Positions 37,098 through 47,683 are shown, counted from the stretch's first letter. The stretch: DNA of 64,000 nucleotides from Shewanella ulleungensis (GCF_014648315.1 NZ_BMQW01000001.1:558001-622000), one strand, 5' to 3'. The notes: generated by a model not told the origin, from the letters alone. A program made the numbers and translations.

Positions 37098-37984
37098 TGA
37101 AATCAACTTCATCACCTCAAACGCTCAAAACCACTATAAACTCAGACAAGTTAACAAACGGGGCAGTAATTGATAATCCATGGCGCGATTTACGCCAATT
37201 TACCGATGCACGAATTGGGCTTGGTCGTGCTGGAATCAGCTTGCCAACATCAGAATTACTGGCGTTTCAATTGTCGCACGCCGAAGCTCGTGATGCCGTT
37301 AACTTACCATTAGATATTAGTGCCTTAACCCAGCAGCTTAATGCGATCCCGTTACTAGCAAACGCTACACCGGCATTTGTTGTCGTCAGTCAGGCACATG
37401 ATCGGGTGACCTATTTACAACGCCCAGATTTGGGCCGGAAACTAGCTGATGCGAGTCGTCTCTTATTAGTAAAACACCTCAATCAGGGCCAAGCTGCAAC
37501 GCCACAATTTGATTTGGCCATTGTCGTCGTAGATGGCTTATCGTCTTTAGCCGTTCAAAGTCATGCAAAACCGTTTATTCATGCATTGTTAACTCGGCTC
37601 AACCAACAACAAAAAACACTTACCCTCGCCCCTATTACAATCGTTGAACAAGGCCGTGTAGCCATTGGTGACGATATTGGAGAAATATTTAACGCCCAAA
37701 TAGTCATAGTGCTTATTGGCGAGCGCCCCGGCTTAAGTTCGCCAGATAGCCTTGGCTTATATATGACCTGGGCCCCTAAAACTGGGTTAACAGACGCTTA
37801 TCGTAATTGTATTTCTAATATTCGTCCGGCGGGCCTCAGCTTCAATGAAGCCGCCAAAAAGGCTGAATACTTAATAAATGAAGCCAGAAAACGCCAACTT
37901 ACAGGAGTAAACCTTAAAGATCGCACTCAAGATGATGTGATCGAAAATCAACAACAAACAACTAACTTTTTAACTGCAGAATAA
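37097..37984 (+). CDS. eutC: Ethanolamine ammonia-lyase small subunit
   Basis: The start is ATG 37097, overlapping the eutB stop (TAATG) with AAGGGGG just upstream. A longer frame opens at 36989 inside eutB but has no ribosome site. The 295-residue product is EutC. It has the conserved WRDLRQFTDARIGLGRAG start and the cobalamin-binding VIVLIGERPGLSSPDSLG and NCISNIRPAGL segments. It forms the (alpha-beta) lyase with EutB. The first 35 or so residues are a polar extension typical of the family. Confidence 0.95.
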   Translation: MKSTSSPQTLKTTINSDKLTNGAVIDNPWRDLRQFTDARIGLGRAGISLPTSELLAFQLSHAEARDAVNLPLDISALTQQLNAIPLLANATPAFVVVSQAHDRVTYLQRPDLGRKLADASRLLLVKHLNQGQAATPQFDLAIVVVDGLSSLAVQSHAKPFIHALLTRLNQQQKTLTLAPITIVEQGRVAIGDDIGEIFNAQIVIVLIGERPGLSSPDSLGLYMTWAPKTGLTDAYRNCISNIRPAGLSFNEAAKKAEYLINEARKRQLTGVNLKDRTQDDVIENQQQTTNFLTAE

Positions 37985-38005
37985 TAATACACCTGGAGAA
38001 AGATC

Positions 38006-39406
38006 ATGTCAGATAACCAAGAGTATCTTGCCAAACGGCAATTAAAGGGCGGCACCGCAGGCTGGATTTTACTAGCTGGCTTAGGCGTGTCATATGTCAT
38101 TTCAGGCGATTTCGCAGGTTGGAATTTCGGTATCGCCGAAGCTGGTTGGGGTGGCTTTGCCATTGCCGCTATCTTAATGGCAGTGATGTATTTAACGTTA
38201 GTCCTTTCATTGGCAGAAATGTCAGCGGCAATCCCCGCTGCGGGTGGCGGATACAGCTTTGCACGTCAAGCCATGGGACCTGCTGGTGGCTATTTGACGG
38301 GGTTAGCAGTATTAATTGAATACGCCCTAGCACCTGCTGCCATTGTTATTTTTATTGGTTCTGCGGTACAAGAACTGCTTGGCTTTAATGGCCCTTGGGT
38401 TTATGCGATGTTTTATTTAGTGTTTGTTGGCATCCACTTAGCGGGTGTTGGCGAGGCTCTAAAAGTGATGATGGTGATCAGTGGTTTAGCGGTACTGGCC
38501 ATTATCGCCACGGCGGTGGTACTCGTGGCTAACTTTGATGCCAATAATTTATACGATGTTGCCGTTACCGATGCTGCGGGTGCCAGTGAGTTTTTACCAT
38601 TAGGCTGGTACGGTGTGTGGGCAGCATTACCCTTTGCCATGTGGTTATTTTTGGCGGTTGAAGGTGTGCCTTTAGCTGCAGAAGAAGCTAAAAACCCAGC
38701 CAAAGATGTGCCTAAAGGCATTATTGGTGCAATGATATTCTTATTATTTACCGCTTTGATGGTTGTGGTATTAGTACCTGGCGTAGGCGGTGCTGCAGCA
38801 ATGGGTGCAAGTGCAGTACCTTTAGTTGATGCCTTAAAAGTGACCGGCAATGAGAGCTTAGCCACCATAGTCAACATTCTCGGTTTAGCAGGCTTAGTCG
38901 CCTCATTTTTCTCGATTATTTATGGCTATAGTCGCCTAGTATTTGCGTTATCTCGTGCTGGTTATTTACCTCGCGCGTTATCGATTACCACCTCGCGTAA
39001 AGTCCCTGCTCGTGCGCTAATTGTCCCTGCAATATTTGGCTTTATTGCATCACTTAGCGGTGAAGGTGATTTAATGTTAGCGATGGCCGTTGTTGGCGCC
39101 ACCGTGTCTTATGCATTAATGGCTTTAAGTCATATTTTACTGCGCATTAAACAACCTGAGTTAGCTCGCCCTTATAAAACACCTGGCGGCGTTGTCACCT
39201 CTGGCATTGCCTTGGTATTGTCATTAATTGCACTGACCGGCGTTTATGCATTTGATCCGCGTGCATTCTTGTTCACTGTGGGCTTGTTTGTGATTGGTGC
39301 GGCATATTACTTTGGCTACAGTTCAAAACGTCTGGTCGCTAAAAATGCTGAAGAAGAATTTGCTATGCTCGCAGCTGCAGAATCTGATCTTTCGATTGCA
39401 AACTAA
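38006..39406 (+). CDS. eat: Ethanolamine permease (APC family)
   Basis: This 466-residue protein is an amino acid-polyamine-organocation transporter with about twelve hydrophobic helices, matching ethanolamine permeases (GDFAGWNFGIAEAGWGG and AEEAKNPAKDVPKG). GGAGAAAG precedes the ATG. It lies 21 bases after eutC, so uptake and cleavage of ethanolamine are encoded together. No acetaldehyde dehydrogenase, EutA reactivase or microcompartment shell gene follows. Confidence 0.92.
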   Translation: MSDNQEYLAKRQLKGGTAGWILLAGLGVSYVISGDFAGWNFGIAEAGWGGFAIAAILMAVMYLTLVLSLAEMSAAIPAAGGGYSFARQAMGPAGGYLTGLAVLIEYALAPAAIVIFIGSAVQELLGFNGPWVYAMFYLVFVGIHLAGVGEALKVMMVISGLAVLAIIATAVVLVANFDANNLYDVAVTDAAGASEFLPLGWYGVWAALPFAMWLFLAVEGVPLAAEEAKNPAKDVPKGIIGAMIFLLFTALMVVVLVPGVGGAAAMGASAVPLVDALKVTGNESLATIVNILGLAGLVASFFSIIYGYSRLVFALSRAGYLPRALSITTSRKVPARALIVPAIFGFIASLSGEGDLMLAMAVVGATVSYALMALSHILLRIKQPELARPYKTPGGVVTSGIALVLSLIALTGVYAFDPRAFLFTVGLFVIGAAYYFGYSSKRLVAKNAEEEFAMLAAAESDLSIAN

Positions 39407-39418
39407 ATTTATGGCATA

Positions 39419-39446
39419 AATAAGCCCTGTTAATTCAGGGCTTATT
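39419..39446. terminator. Terminator after the eut operon
   Basis: AATAAGCCCTG (39419-39429) pairs with CAGGGCTTATT (39436-39446) around a six-base loop, followed by an AT-rich tail. It ends the eut operon and may also serve the convergent VF530 gene. Confidence 0.8.
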
Positions 39447-39485
39447 ATTAACTGATGAGATCGCTAGGCGTTATCATCTCAAGAC

Positions 39486-40022
39486 TTACTTACCCCAAGG
39501 ATTACTTGGGTCGGATGATACAGCTCGGCTTGGTTTAGATGAACTATCGCCATCACGGCGGTATGAATTCGATGATTGGCCTGCACGGTTATCATAACCA
39601 GAATTCTTTCTATTACCTTGTGGTTTACCTGAACCTCTTGGTCTGCCTGCATTACGGTTAGCTTCAAAGTTTTCTGCTGCTAGCTCGTGCATTCTTGCGA
39701 TGGACTCAAAGGTTAACTCCATTGGCTTACGCGGCATAATACCTGCTGCAAAACCACGTTCACGCGGTTTAAGGTCAAACTGCTCACCCACGGCTTTAGG
39801 CATACGCTTATAGCGATAAAGGTAAAAATGTTCCACTTTCTCTCTGGCCCATTCGGTTTTTTTTAAAAACTTAAGGCAACCTTCAATAGATGGATTCAAG
39901 TTGAAACATTCAAGTTTTAATGCCGCGTATAAAATTTTCCAATCGTAACATTCAACCAGCTCAGTAATTAATGTCTCAAGCTTAAGTCCATGTAACGGAT
40001 TGTTTTGTTGTTCTTCTACCAT
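39486..40022 (-). CDS. VF530-family protein with Arg/Gly/Ser-rich tail
   Basis: I take ATG 40022 (GGAA upstream) rather than an in-frame TTG at 40034. The roughly 178-residue product begins with the compact VF530 (DUF2132) domain, seen as NNPLHGLKLETLITELVE and NPSIEGCLKFLKKTEWAREKVE, about 70 residues long. VF530 proteins are small putative nucleic acid-binding proteins. Here a linker and a low-complexity tail rich in Gly, Arg, Ser, Asn and Pro (about residue 110 onward) are appended, more than doubling the usual length. Such tails often bind RNA. The gene converges with the eut operon. Confidence 0.8.
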   Translation of the reverse strand: MVEEQQNNPLHGLKLETLITELVECYDWKILYAALKLECFNLNPSIEGCLKFLKKTEWAREKVEHFYLYRYKRMPKAVGEQFDLKPRERGFAAGIMPRKPMELTFESIARMHELAAENFEANRNAGRPRGSGKPQGNRKNSGYDNRAGQSSNSYRRDGDSSSKPSRAVSSDPSNPWGK

Positions 40023-40120
40023 GGGTATTTCCAATTCTGTCTTGTCTGCCTATTTGGCACATAAAGATATTGTACCAACAAATCACGCTACGCCGCTAAT
40101 TAAACAACGATGCAAACGAA

Positions 40121-42871
40121 CTAATCTGTCTTGGAATCGTTCACTTGATCAAAATAACGCCGGCAGACTTCGTGGGCACTAATAGGTCTTGAGAAAAAAT
40201 AACCTTGGGCAACATCACAACCATGTGCAACCAGATAATCAAGTTGTTCTTGTTGTTCAACACCTTCTGCGGTGACCTGCTTACCTAATGAATGTGCCAT
40301 GCTGATCACTGCTTTCACCACAGCCTGATCTTCACTTGAATCAATCAAATTACGAATAAAGGATTGATCAATCTTTAATGTCGTTGCTGGCAATGATTTA
40401 AGGTAAGCCAACGATGAGTATCCAGTACCAAAATCATCAATAGCAACCTGAATATCTGCATTTTTAAGTTGTGTTAAAATGGCTATTGATTGCTCTGGGA
40501 TAGCCATTAAAGCTGTTTCGGTAATTTCTAATTTAAGCCAACTTGGTTTTGCACCAAGCAGTTCGACTAACTCCAATAATTCTTCAGCAAATTTAATGTT
40601 CATTAAATCTAAAGCAGAGAAGTTTATCGATACTCTTTTAAAGTCATAGCCTTGTTGATCCCATATAACCAGTTGTTTACACACAGTGTTAAGGACCCAA
40701 TGACTAAGTTCAAAAATCAAACCTGTGTCTTCTGCAATGGGAATAAATTCGGCGGGAGAAATAACGCCTATCTCTGGATGTTCCCAACGAACTAGAGACT
40801 CAAAACCAGCTAATTGAAAATCAGGTAAATCAATTAAAGCTTGGTAAACCATGAATAATTGCGGTTTATCATCTACGGTTAGCGACAGCGCCTTACGCAG
40901 TTCTTGCTCTAACATAAGCCGTTTTTTATTATAAGAAGCCATTTCTTTATTACAAAAAGCAACACATGCAGGAACTTTTTTCGCTTCGTACAAAGCCGAG
41001 TCAGCATGGCTTATTAACGCATCGGCATTAAGACCATCGTTTGGAAACAAGCTAATCCCAACACGACAGCCTAAAATGATGGTTTGCTCTAAAAACTCAA
41101 AATGGGGTTGAAACGCCTCAACTAGTTCAACAGCAATAATATTTGCTTCTGCCGCTGACTTGTTTGGTAATGAGATGCAAAACTTATCACCAGCAAAGCG
41201 CGATACGGTGTAAGAATCAGCGAGATGATTAACAATCCGCAAAGCCGATTGTGTTAAAATATAGTCACCTGCAGAATGACCAAAACTGTCGTTAATGACC
41301 TTAAAGCGAGTTAAATCTAGGAATAACAGAGCTAAAGGTTGCTGGTTTAAATGACAAATTTCAATTTCATCGTCGAGCAATATTTTGAAAAAATAACGGT
41401 TAACCAGTCCTGTTAATTCATCATAATGCGATAACTGATGCAGTTTATCTTGTTGCTCTTTTTTGGCGGTAATATCATGTGCGACACCTTCACAGCCGAT
41501 ACAATTGCCCTCATCGTCGTACATTGGCCGTTCAAGCACTTCAAAAATGTGCATGTTACCTTTTGTATCAATAATATCCATTTCAAATGGCGCTAAATGC
41601 TCACCATTCATAATACGTTGTACATAATCAGCAATAAGCACGTTCTTAGGACTATTAGATAAAAACTTATCGTAAAAGGCACCAAACCCCGTCACCGTAT
41701 GGCCTAAAATATGAGTAACCGAAGGGCTAACATAATTGATATAACCTTTAGTATCATGCTGATAAAAAATATATTCATCCTGTAAAGACTCAACAATGCC
41801 CCGATAACGGTTTTCACTGTTACTCAGTTGTAAGGTTCTTTCTAAAACAAGTTCTTGAAGATTATCTTTTATGCTACTTAACTCCGTATTAGCCTCTGCA
41901 GTTTGCTTATTCGCCAGTCGCAACGCTCTATTATTCCGTCTAGTTTGAACAATCCAAATAATAAGCAATAAAATCAGCACACTGGCAATAACCGCTAACT
42001 CAATAAACTCTTTGTAATCTTTTGGCAGAGTAATGTTAGCCCCCCACGCTTCATTGATTGCCTTTCTTTCTATTAAGGTCACAGAATCGAGACCTTTTTG
42101 CATAATGCTTGCTAATACGGGTAAATCAGCCCTTACTGCAATAGACTCATTAGCATTATTTTTCTCATAAAAAGCCGCAACCTTTAAGTCTGAAAATGAA
42201 TACTTAAATTGAAAATAATTTGCCGCAGCCAAAAAGCTAATCGCCGCATCGGCTTGACCAGCTTGAACGACTTCAAGGGCTTCACGCATGCTAGCAACAT
42301 AATAAGGTGTAACAGTGGGAAATTCGGCAATGATTTTTTCAGCATAATGATAGCCTTGTACCAACGCGACTGTTTTACCAGCAATATCACTTCGATTATG
42401 AATAGAGAATTTGCTTTTTTTAGTGATAATAACTAATGATTTACAAATAATAGGCGTTGTAAAAAGCAGACGCTCAGCTCTATCAGGGGTATGAACCATC
42501 GTCAGCACAACATCAATTTGTTTGTTGTCGAGATTATTGAGGATATTCTGCCAGTGGTATTCATCGTCGATTACGAATGTAATATCGAGTTTTTTACCTA
42601 TCAAATTGAGCGTATCAACTGCCATGCCGACAACATGTCCATGTTCATCGATAAAGCTATAGGGAGGAAAATAACCGTCTACCCCCACTTTAATGGGTTG
42701 ATGTTGCGCTAACCATGTTAATTCTTGAGGAGTTAACACATGAACCATAGCATTTGGAACATCTGTGTCGGCAGAAGTGTTATCAATTGCAGAAGCCTGA
42801 CCCACAAAACAGAATAGGTAAAGCAAACACAAACCAATATTTACAACAGCATTTGAGGTTATCTTTATCAT
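40121..42871 (-). CDS. Periplasmic-binding sensor with PAS, degenerate GGDEF and EAL domains
   Basis: The 916-residue protein has a signal peptide (ending ASA near residue 28) and a periplasmic solute-binding-protein type 3 domain (about 55-275). One transmembrane helix follows (AVIASVLILLLIIWIV, near 285), then a PAS domain and GGDEF and EAL domains. The GGDEF motif is degraded to AGDKF, so cyclase activity is unlikely. The EAL domain reads ESL in place of EAL but keeps EITETAL and DDFGTGYSS, so phosphodiesterase activity is likely. It should sense an amino-acid-like ligand in the periplasm and lower cyclic-di-GMP. Confidence 0.88.
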   Translation of the reverse strand: MIKITSNAVVNIGLCLLYLFCFVGQASAIDNTSADTDVPNAMVHVLTPQELTWLAQHQPIKVGVDGYFPPYSFIDEHGHVVGMAVDTLNLIGKKLDITFVIDDEYHWQNILNNLDNKQIDVVLTMVHTPDRAERLLFTTPIICKSLVIITKKSKFSIHNRSDIAGKTVALVQGYHYAEKIIAEFPTVTPYYVASMREALEVVQAGQADAAISFLAAANYFQFKYSFSDLKVAAFYEKNNANESIAVRADLPVLASIMQKGLDSVTLIERKAINEAWGANITLPKDYKEFIELAVIASVLILLLIIWIVQTRRNNRALRLANKQTAEANTELSSIKDNLQELVLERTLQLSNSENRYRGIVESLQDEYIFYQHDTKGYINYVSPSVTHILGHTVTGFGAFYDKFLSNSPKNVLIADYVQRIMNGEHLAPFEMDIIDTKGNMHIFEVLERPMYDDEGNCIGCEGVAHDITAKKEQQDKLHQLSHYDELTGLVNRYFFKILLDDEIEICHLNQQPLALLFLDLTRFKVINDSFGHSAGDYILTQSALRIVNHLADSYTVSRFAGDKFCISLPNKSAAEANIIAVELVEAFQPHFEFLEQTIILGCRVGISLFPNDGLNADALISHADSALYEAKKVPACVAFCNKEMASYNKKRLMLEQELRKALSLTVDDKPQLFMVYQALIDLPDFQLAGFESLVRWEHPEIGVISPAEFIPIAEDTGLIFELSHWVLNTVCKQLVIWDQQGYDFKRVSINFSALDLMNIKFAEELLELVELLGAKPSWLKLEITETALMAIPEQSIAILTQLKNADIQVAIDDFGTGYSSLAYLKSLPATTLKIDQSFIRNLIDSSEDQAVVKAVISMAHSLGKQVTAEGVEQQEQLDYLVAHGCDVAQGYFFSRPISAHEVCRRYFDQVNDSKTD

Positions 42872-43440
42872 TCAATCATTCCAGAACCGTACGTACACAA
42901 ATGCGTTCGTTTATTAAAAATGGCACGTTGTAAAAATTCAAACAAGACATCAAACAAAACATTACTTTAAGCATGGTTTTTATTGTTGAATGATTATAGA
43001 CACTTAACGGTGAAATATGAGCTTTAAATTAGCGAGCACTTATTTTAAATTGAATGTTGTGAACTAGTACACAAAAATGAGGTTAATACTGTCGAAAAAT
43101 ACCACACTTAAGACTGTTTTAGCCCACATTCACAGAAATCACACATGACAATAAGAATAAATACTCACCAAAAGTTACAAAATTCAATTATATTATGCTT
43201 TTTATGCAGTTAAACCACATTTAAATGCGAGCAAATTTAATAAATCACAAAGTATTTTGCACCATCAATAGAGTATTAGCGTAATCAATATAAGTAATAG
43301 GCAGATAATAAATCGACAATTGAACACTTCCCTGTATAATCCGCGACCTTATATATTACGTCCTATCAGTCTTATTTTCACAACGCTACGCCCTAGCCGC
43401 TTGTCGATAACAATGCTGTACCACTCAATGGAAACTTGTT
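42872..43440. other. Divergent intergenic region
   Basis: This 569-base AT-rich stretch separates the leftward sensor gene from the rightward ABC-F gene. It must hold promoters for both. I see no gene, strong hairpin or recognisable RNA, and no -35/-10 pair clear enough to call. Confidence 0.4.
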
Positions 43441-45042
43441 TTGATTTCTACCGCTAATATTACTATGCAGTTTGGCCCAGAGCCGTTGTTTGAAAACATT
43501 TCGGCGCAATTTGGCCATGGCAATCGTTACGGCTTAATTGGCGCAAATGGCTGTGGTAAATCCACATTCATGAAAATCCTCAGTGGAGCCTTAGCCCCAA
43601 CCTCTGGCAACGTATCTATCACTCCAGGCTTAAAAGTCGGTACATTGAGTCAAGACCAGTTCGCCTTTGAAAAATACAGCGTAGTTGATGCCGTAATCAT
43701 GGGTGATGTACAGCTGTGGAAGGTAAAGCAAGAGCGTGATTTCATTTACAATAAAGCTGAAATGACCGATGAAGACGGTATGCGTGTTGGCGATCTTGAA
43801 AGCCAGTTTGCTGAAATGGACGGTTACACAGCAGAAAGTCGTGCTGGTGAAATTCTATTAGAGGCTGGTATAGAAGAGTCATTTCACTTCGGTTTAATGC
43901 AGCAAGTTGCACCAGGTTGGAAATTGCGTGTGTTATTAGCACAAGCCTTATTCGCCAACCCTGACATTTTGTTACTCGACGAACCCACAAACAACTTGGA
44001 TATTCATACCATTAGTTGGTTAGCAGAAGAGCTTAACAAGCGTAAGTGCACCATGATCATCATTTCGCACGACAGACACTTCTTGAACTCTGTGTGTACT
44101 CACATGGCTGACATTGACTACGGCGAATTACGTATTTACCCAGGTAACTACGAGTACTTCCTTGAGCAATCAAGCCTTATTCGTGAGCAGTTATTAGCAG
44201 GTAACGCCAAGAAAAGTGCAGAAATTGACGAACTACAAGACTTCGTTAACCGCTTTGGTGCTAACGCCTCTAAAGCCAAACAAGCCAGTTCACGTGCCAA
44301 AAAAATGGATAAAATTAAGCTTGATGACGTTAAATCATCTAGCCGTATTACCCCATCAATTCGTTTTACTGAATCGAAAAAATTACACCGTCAGGCGCTC
44401 GTGCTTGAAGAGTTAGGCCATGGCTTTGAAGAAGTGTTATTTGAACACGGCGACCTCATCTTAGAGGCGGGTTCTAAATTGGCGATTATCGGTGAAAACG
44501 GCGTGGGTAAAACTACCCTATTACGTTGTTTAGTAAACGAACTTCAACATAATCACGGCCGTATTAAATGGTCAGAAAATGCCGCCATTGGTTATTGCCC
44601 GCAAGACAGCAGCGCCGACTTTGACAATGACATGACATTATTTGATTGGATGTCGTTGTGGCGTACTCCAAAGCATAACGATTTAATGGTGCGTGGCATG
44701 CTTGGGCGTTTACTTTTTACTGAAGATGACGCCAACAAAAAAGTGCGTAACTGTTCAGGTGGTGAGAAAAACCGCTTGTTATTCGGTAAGTTAATGATGA
44801 TGGACATTAACGTGTTGGTAATGGATGAACCCACTAACCACATGGATATGGAAGCGATTGAAGCATTAAACCAAGCTTTGAAATTATTTGAAGGCACTTT
44901 AATATTTGTTAGTCACGACCGTGAGTTTGTATCATCACTTGCAACGCGAATCATTGATGTAAAAGACAAAAAGCTTATAAACTTCCAAGGTACTTTCGAT
45001 GAATATCTTGCAAGCCAAGCAGAGTCAGCAGCAAAAATGTAA
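43441..45042 (+). CDS. ybiT: ABC-F ATPase YbiT
   Basis: The 533-residue protein has two ABC ATPase domains and no membrane segment, as in ABC-F translation factors. The first has Walker [10 protein letters not shown] and [11 protein letters not shown], the second GENGVGKTT, the signature [11 protein letters not shown] and MDEPTNHMD. The N-terminal [21 protein letters not shown] matches YbiT closely. The start codon appears to be TTG at 43441, since no in-frame ATG lies near and the E. coli homologue begins at this point. Its ribosome site is weak. ABC-F proteins act at the ribosomal E site to relieve stalling. Confidence 0.9.
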   Translation: MISTANITMQFGPEPLFENISAQFGHGNRYGLIGANGCGKSTFMKILSGALAPTSGNVSITPGLKVGTLSQDQFAFEKYSVVDAVIMGDVQLWKVKQERDFIYNKAEMTDEDGMRVGDLESQFAEMDGYTAESRAGEILLEAGIEESFHFGLMQQVAPGWKLRVLLAQALFANPDILLLDEPTNNLDIHTISWLAEELNKRKCTMIIISHDRHFLNSVCTHMADIDYGELRIYPGNYEYFLEQSSLIREQLLAGNAKKSAEIDELQDFVNRFGANASKAKQASSRAKKMDKIKLDDVKSSSRITPSIRFTESKKLHRQALVLEELGHGFEEVLFEHGDLILEAGSKLAIIGENGVGKTTLLRCLVNELQHNHGRIKWSENAAIGYCPQDSSADFDNDMTLFDWMSLWRTPKHNDLMVRGMLGRLLFTEDDANKKVRNCSGGEKNRLLFGKLMMMDINVLVMDEPTNHMDMEAIEALNQALKLFEGTLIFVSHDREFVSSLATRIIDVKDKKLINFQGTFDEYLASQAESAAKM

Positions 45043-45082
45043 TAATGATGTGTGCAAGTGATAACACTTACCCGCACACTTT

Positions 45083-45131
45083 AAAGGCTTCCGTTTATGT
45101 GGTGATACAACATAAATGGAAGCCTTTTCTA
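45083..45131 (+). terminator. Terminator after ybiT
   Basis: AAAGGCTTCC (45083-45092) pairs with GGAAGCCTTT (45118-45127), extended by an inner TTTATGT/ACATAAA stem, and is followed by TCTATTT. The long stem and T-rich tail make a rho-independent terminator likely. Confidence 0.8.
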
Positions 45132-45299
45132 TTTAAGCCATTTTATATTTCACTTACAGTGTAGTTAAGACACTGTGCGATGTCTTTATGGCTGTTACAA
45201 TCGTAAATGCTAATGGACAAGCTTAAACACTTTATTAAATGTGTAAATCGCCAAATACTAAAGTAAAACAATAAATTAACTAAAAGTAGCGAAACTATC

Positions 45300-47540
45300 A
45301 TGAAGAGAAAAATCGAATTACTGGCACCCGGTGGAGACGTCGATGCAATCAAAGCAGCAATAATAGCTGGCGCTAATGCCGTGTATTGTGGCTTAGATAC
45401 CTTCAACGCCCGCAACCGAGCGTCTAACTTGTCGTTCGATGACTTGATTGGTGTAATCGCCCTGGCTCACCAATACCAATGTGAAGTCTTCTTAACCATG
45501 AATATCGTAATTCTGGAAAACGAAGTGCCTACGTTGGTTAAGCTACTTAATCAATTGGTTAATACCGGCATCGACGGCATCATAGTACAAGATTTAGGCT
45601 TATTTAACTTAGTTAGCAAACATTTTCCAACCTTAGCCATTCACGCATCGACTCAATTAACAACCCACAATGAAGGCCAAATTGGTTTCTTAGCCAAAAT
45701 TGGCGCAACCAGAGTCAATTTATCGCGCGAGTTAAACCTGGGTGAAATTAAAAGTTTAACCACTCTGGCCCACGACCACGATGTATTAACAGAAGTGTTT
45801 GTCCACGGTGCATTGTGCATTGCCTTCTCTGGTCAGTGTTATTCAAGCTCAGTGAGTGTTGGTAACTCAGGTAACCGTGGGCGCTGTAGCCAGGCCTGTC
45901 GTGACGAATATGAAATCACCGCAGCGGGTAATAAGTTTCCGCTAAATTTAAAAGACAACTCAGCCTATTTCGATTTACCCGAGTTGGTCGATGCTGGCGT
46001 AGATTCATTAAAAATTGAAGGCCGTATTAAAGGCGCGCAATACGTCCACACAGTGGTAGACAGCTGGCGTAAACAGATTGATCAGTTTGTCGACACTGGC
46101 AAGTTGTTAGCCGACGATTCAAATTTATATAAAGTGTTTAACCGTGATTTTACCAACTCATTTTTAAAAGGTAATCTCACCAAAGACATGTTTATCGACA
46201 ACCCGCGCGATAACAGCTTTAAACATGCTAACGACATCAGCAATGCGATATCTGTGGTACAAATCCAAGAAGCTCAACACACATTATCTACCGCTAAAGA
46301 TGCCATTGTTGAATTAGTAGCAGAAAAAATTAACCACTTAAGCATCACAAAGCCGCCATTAACTCTCGCATTTGCGGGCAAAGCAGGCCAGACGCTATCG
46401 ATTACTGTCACCACGCCAGCACAACATTTTGTAATAGAATCAGATACAAGGTTAACAACTGCAACTGAATCACAAATTGATCAAGCCGCCATTGAAAAAC
46501 GCTTTAAAAGCTTAAAAGGCACGGGTTACCTGCTACAGCCCTTCAATTTTGATAACCTAGACGCCAATTTAACCCTGCCCTTTAGCCAACTCACCCAGCT
46601 AAAAAACCAATTGCTATTACGACTCACCCAGCGTGAATACATAGGCGCAGTCACACTGCCAAAGTTAGTTAAACACCCCAAAGTGACCGAGACACCTACG
46701 TTATCTTTACTGATCAGTGACGAGAAAGACGTTAACTTATGCGATGTAACCGATGCCGATGTCTATTTTAAGTTGCCAGAAAGCTTTAAGAAAAACGACA
46801 ATAAATACATCGACATCTTTTTACGAAATCCACGACTAATTCCGTGGTTTCCAGCCGTATTGATCGGTAAAGACTATCTAGAATCTGTACGACTATTAGA
46901 GGTCGTTAAACCTGCACGTATCGTCAGTAATAATACTGGTGTGGCATTTAAAGCATTTGAAATGGGTATCGAATGGATTGCGGGGCCGTTCTTAAACACC
47001 ACCAACTCATATGCCCTGATGACACTGCAAGAGCAATTAAATTGTGCTGGCGCGTTTATTTCTAACGAAATTAACCGTAACCAAATTAGACATATCGCCA
47101 GACCGGCAAACTTTAAACTGCTTTACAGTATCTATCACCCCATTTTAATGATGACCAGCCGCCAATGCTTTTTTCAACAAACGGTTGGCTGTAATAAGCC
47201 AAGTATTGAAGACGGCTGTATGCTCAAATGTGAAAAAGCCACCACGATTACAAACGTCAAAGGCATTTCCTTTGCAGTCGACAAACAAAAAGGGGGCTAC
47301 CCGAGCATTTATAACCATGAGCAGTTTTTAAACATCGAAGCCGTTGAAGACTTATCTCACTTGTTTGACGAGTTCTTTATCGACTTGACTAACATTGGTT
47401 CAGGTTCAAAAGCAGAAATCGACAAAGTGCAACTGGTTACCCATTTTGAAAACGTACTGAAAGGTGTTTCAGAAGCTAAAATAGAACTTAATCAACTGGT
47501 GACAGTGTCAACTAACGCGCAGTACCAACAAGGTTTATAA
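45300..47540 (+). CDS. U32-family peptidase-like protein (RlhA/YdcP-like)
   Basis: This 746-residue protein belongs to the U32 collagenase-like family and most resembles RlhA. It has IELLAPGGDVDAIKAAI at the N-terminus, LAIHASTQLTTHNEGQ, FVHGALCIAFSGQCYSSS, GNRGRCSQACRDEY and VDSLKIEGRIKG. RlhA hydroxylates C2501 of 23S rRNA; related U32 proteins modify tRNA or ubiquinone. Conserved Cys in SGQC and RCSQAC, and a later set (CFFQQTVGCNKPSIEDGC), could bind an iron-sulfur cluster. It is about 90 residues longer than E. coli RlhA. The precise target is uncertain. Confidence 0.85.
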   Translation: MKRKIELLAPGGDVDAIKAAIIAGANAVYCGLDTFNARNRASNLSFDDLIGVIALAHQYQCEVFLTMNIVILENEVPTLVKLLNQLVNTGIDGIIVQDLGLFNLVSKHFPTLAIHASTQLTTHNEGQIGFLAKIGATRVNLSRELNLGEIKSLTTLAHDHDVLTEVFVHGALCIAFSGQCYSSSVSVGNSGNRGRCSQACRDEYEITAAGNKFPLNLKDNSAYFDLPELVDAGVDSLKIEGRIKGAQYVHTVVDSWRKQIDQFVDTGKLLADDSNLYKVFNRDFTNSFLKGNLTKDMFIDNPRDNSFKHANDISNAISVVQIQEAQHTLSTAKDAIVELVAEKINHLSITKPPLTLAFAGKAGQTLSITVTTPAQHFVIESDTRLTTATESQIDQAAIEKRFKSLKGTGYLLQPFNFDNLDANLTLPFSQLTQLKNQLLLRLTQREYIGAVTLPKLVKHPKVTETPTLSLLISDEKDVNLCDVTDADVYFKLPESFKKNDNKYIDIFLRNPRLIPWFPAVLIGKDYLESVRLLEVVKPARIVSNNTGVAFKAFEMGIEWIAGPFLNTTNSYALMTLQEQLNCAGAFISNEINRNQIRHIARPANFKLLYSIYHPILMMTSRQCFFQQTVGCNKPSIEDGCMLKCEKATTITNVKGISFAVDKQKGGYPSIYNHEQFLNIEAVEDLSHLFDEFFIDLTNIGSGSKAEIDKVQLVTHFENVLKGVSEAKIELNQLVTVSTNAQYQQGL

Positions 47541-47683
47541 TATTGCTCGTATTAACCAAACTTATTGGCTCAGTCATAACTGATAGCAAGAATGCGCTGA
47601 GTCAATAACAATGTTGTAATCGTTTTAGTCAATTTAAGATTCAATCTAAAAAAAACTGTAAACAAATAGAAAGAAATAATCAT

